Source: Bacillota bacterium (lineage in GTDB: Bacteria > Bacillota_I > Bacilli_A > ML615J-28 > CAG-698). From it: a DNA stretch of 53,722 nt. A program made the translations under genes and the position numbers. The stretch lies in NCBI GenBank assembly GCA_023410025.1, contig JAEYQM010000070.1:1-53722 (forward strand), read 5' to 3'. The notes below the pieces were generated by a model, which was given only the letters and a program-made list of their open reading frames with translations, searched no databases and was not told the origin of the DNA. This document shows positions 52,841 to 53,722 of the stretch, piece by piece. How positions within the stretch are numbered: the stretch's first letter is position 1; every line of letters starts with the position of its first letter.

Positions 52841-53722
52841 GGTAATCTCCCTAAATAATCAATGAGTGATATAACATCTTTTTTATAGCCTATTCCTTGA
52901 TACACCCTTGTATGAACATGATGTAAAGTTGAAATTCCGTTTATTTTATGAGGTGCACCGATAAAGTCGATACGCGCTACAATTCTACCATCACTGCCAT
53001 ATGTTGCCGCTTTATAAATATTACCTTTGTTTGTATATCTTAATGCTGTGGAATCTGGAACTCCTTTTTCAGTAATGATTACCCTAATGGAACTTCACAT
53101 ACATTATGAACAAGAATACCTTCTGTTCCAACATAATAATTATGCAGATCTTCTACTTCAAAGTTATATGTAGCAATTTGCTCTTCTAACTCTTCATTAA
53201 TTACATTTTAAATTATACCATTTTTTCCATTAGATAACAATACTTTCATACCAGGTTTTAAATTTCCAGCATTTACCTATTGGCCTCTATGTTCACTATT
53301 GTTACGACCTTCAAAATCAACAATTGGAGTATCTTCAGCATTCAAAATATAGAATGGGTTTTCTGGAGTGCATGTAATAGTCTTACCATTTACATCAATA
53401 TGAACCCATTTTTCTGTTGTGTTTCTAAATAATCTAACTACTTCATTATAATCACTATTCCATGTATCTTCATTATATGATAAAACTTTATCTCCAACTT
53501 CTACATCTTCAATTTTTTTATAACCATCTTCAGTTACAATAAGTGTTCTAGCTTTAAAGCAAAAACTCCCACGATTAGCAATAGCAAATGTTGTCAATGC
53601 AAGTGCCATTGAAATTGCTAATGATTGAGCCCAGTTTTGATTAATATAATTATCATACGCTTTAAAGAAACTATTTCCTTGCTTCATACTTTTTATTCCA
53701 GCAATTATACCACCTATTGTTA
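52837..53722 (-). pseudogene. Polymorphic toxin C-terminus: pre-toxin region, HINT domain and tip; broken, partial at right edge
   Basis: The frame is open to the right edge, so the N-terminus lies outside. Visible order: hydrophobic IGGIIAG, then NWAQSLAISMALALTTFAIA; HINT start FCFKARTLIVTEDGYKKIEDVEVGDKVLSY; block TITCTPENPFYIL, where Asn replaces the usual His of TPEH; stop at 53277 where the second copy has Trp; a TAA at about 53214; YNFEVEDLHNYYV and GTEGILVHN, the HINT end. A frameshift near 53088 leads to the tip (52837-53088): YKAATYGSDGRIVARIDFIG, GISTLHHVHTRVYQ. HINT domains in such toxins release the tip by autoproteolysis. Two stops and a frameshift make the gene dead here. Confidence 0.8.

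Overview
This window comes from a very AT-rich, low-GC Gram-positive-type bacterium. It carries polC, a Hsp20 gene under CIRCE operators, canonical GGAGG ribosome binding sites and TATAAT promoters, and Trp is written as TGG inside long open frames, so UGA is not reassigned. The gene set suggests an anaerobic or microaerophilic member of the Bacillota/Mycoplasmatota border, perhaps Acholeplasma-, Izemoplasma- or Erysipelotrichia-like: flavodiiron protein with rubredoxin, membrane pyrophosphatase, nucleoside scavenging and a reduced AddAB. The assignment is inference from gene content; no rRNA, tRNA or cell-wall genes are present to settle it. Nearly every gene lies on the minus strand, so the text reads from right to left; only a DUF4349 lipoprotein and a small membrane protein are on plus.

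Left edge (1-1170): debris. An RHS-core remnant runs off the left edge, followed by a hairpin, a toxin-tip-like remnant and the broken C-terminus of an AlbA_2/Schlafen-type ATP-binding protein. Next come an ABC-F ATPase with an unusual second nucleotide site (1175-2755), gap (3283-4296) and a tightly overlapping six-gene shikimate operon (4391-10159) that encodes all seven steps to chorismate plus chorismate mutase, three of them fused in one polypeptide.

Middle (10267-30136): a Bax-inhibitor-1 family protein, polC, a hemolysin-III protein with an unusual N-terminal extension, a LolD/FtsX-type ABC transporter, a small heat-shock gene with two CIRCE operators, an oxygen/NO defence operon (NrdI-like flavodoxin, rubredoxin, flavodiiron protein), a predicted K+-independent H+-pyrophosphatase, a lipoprotein with InlB-type repeats and a GHL10 hydrolase domain, an unassigned InlB-repeat protein and a HExxH-type putative peptidase.

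Right-middle (30299-50336): a nucleoside salvage operon (GNAT, ribokinase, RihC-like nucleoside hydrolase, DcuC-family carrier), an operon addB-addA-patB, a DsbA-family protein, a second ABC-F protein, an MFS transporter, an operon resembling the Bacillus Mhq quinone-detoxification regulon with an MhqR-like palindrome, and a flotillin.

Right edge (50593-53722): a decaying polymorphic-toxin locus. The C-terminus of a large toxin (HINT domain plus a tip with a C-terminal LHHVH motif) is broken by two stops and a frameshift. Its putative immunity gene overlaps the toxin stop by ATGA. Downstream lies a displaced second cassette, a HINT fragment fused to a colicin D-type anticodon-nuclease tip, also broken, followed by its own putative immunity gene. 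Together with the RHS remnant at the left edge, both ends of the window show past toxin/immunity exchange around a conserved housekeeping core.
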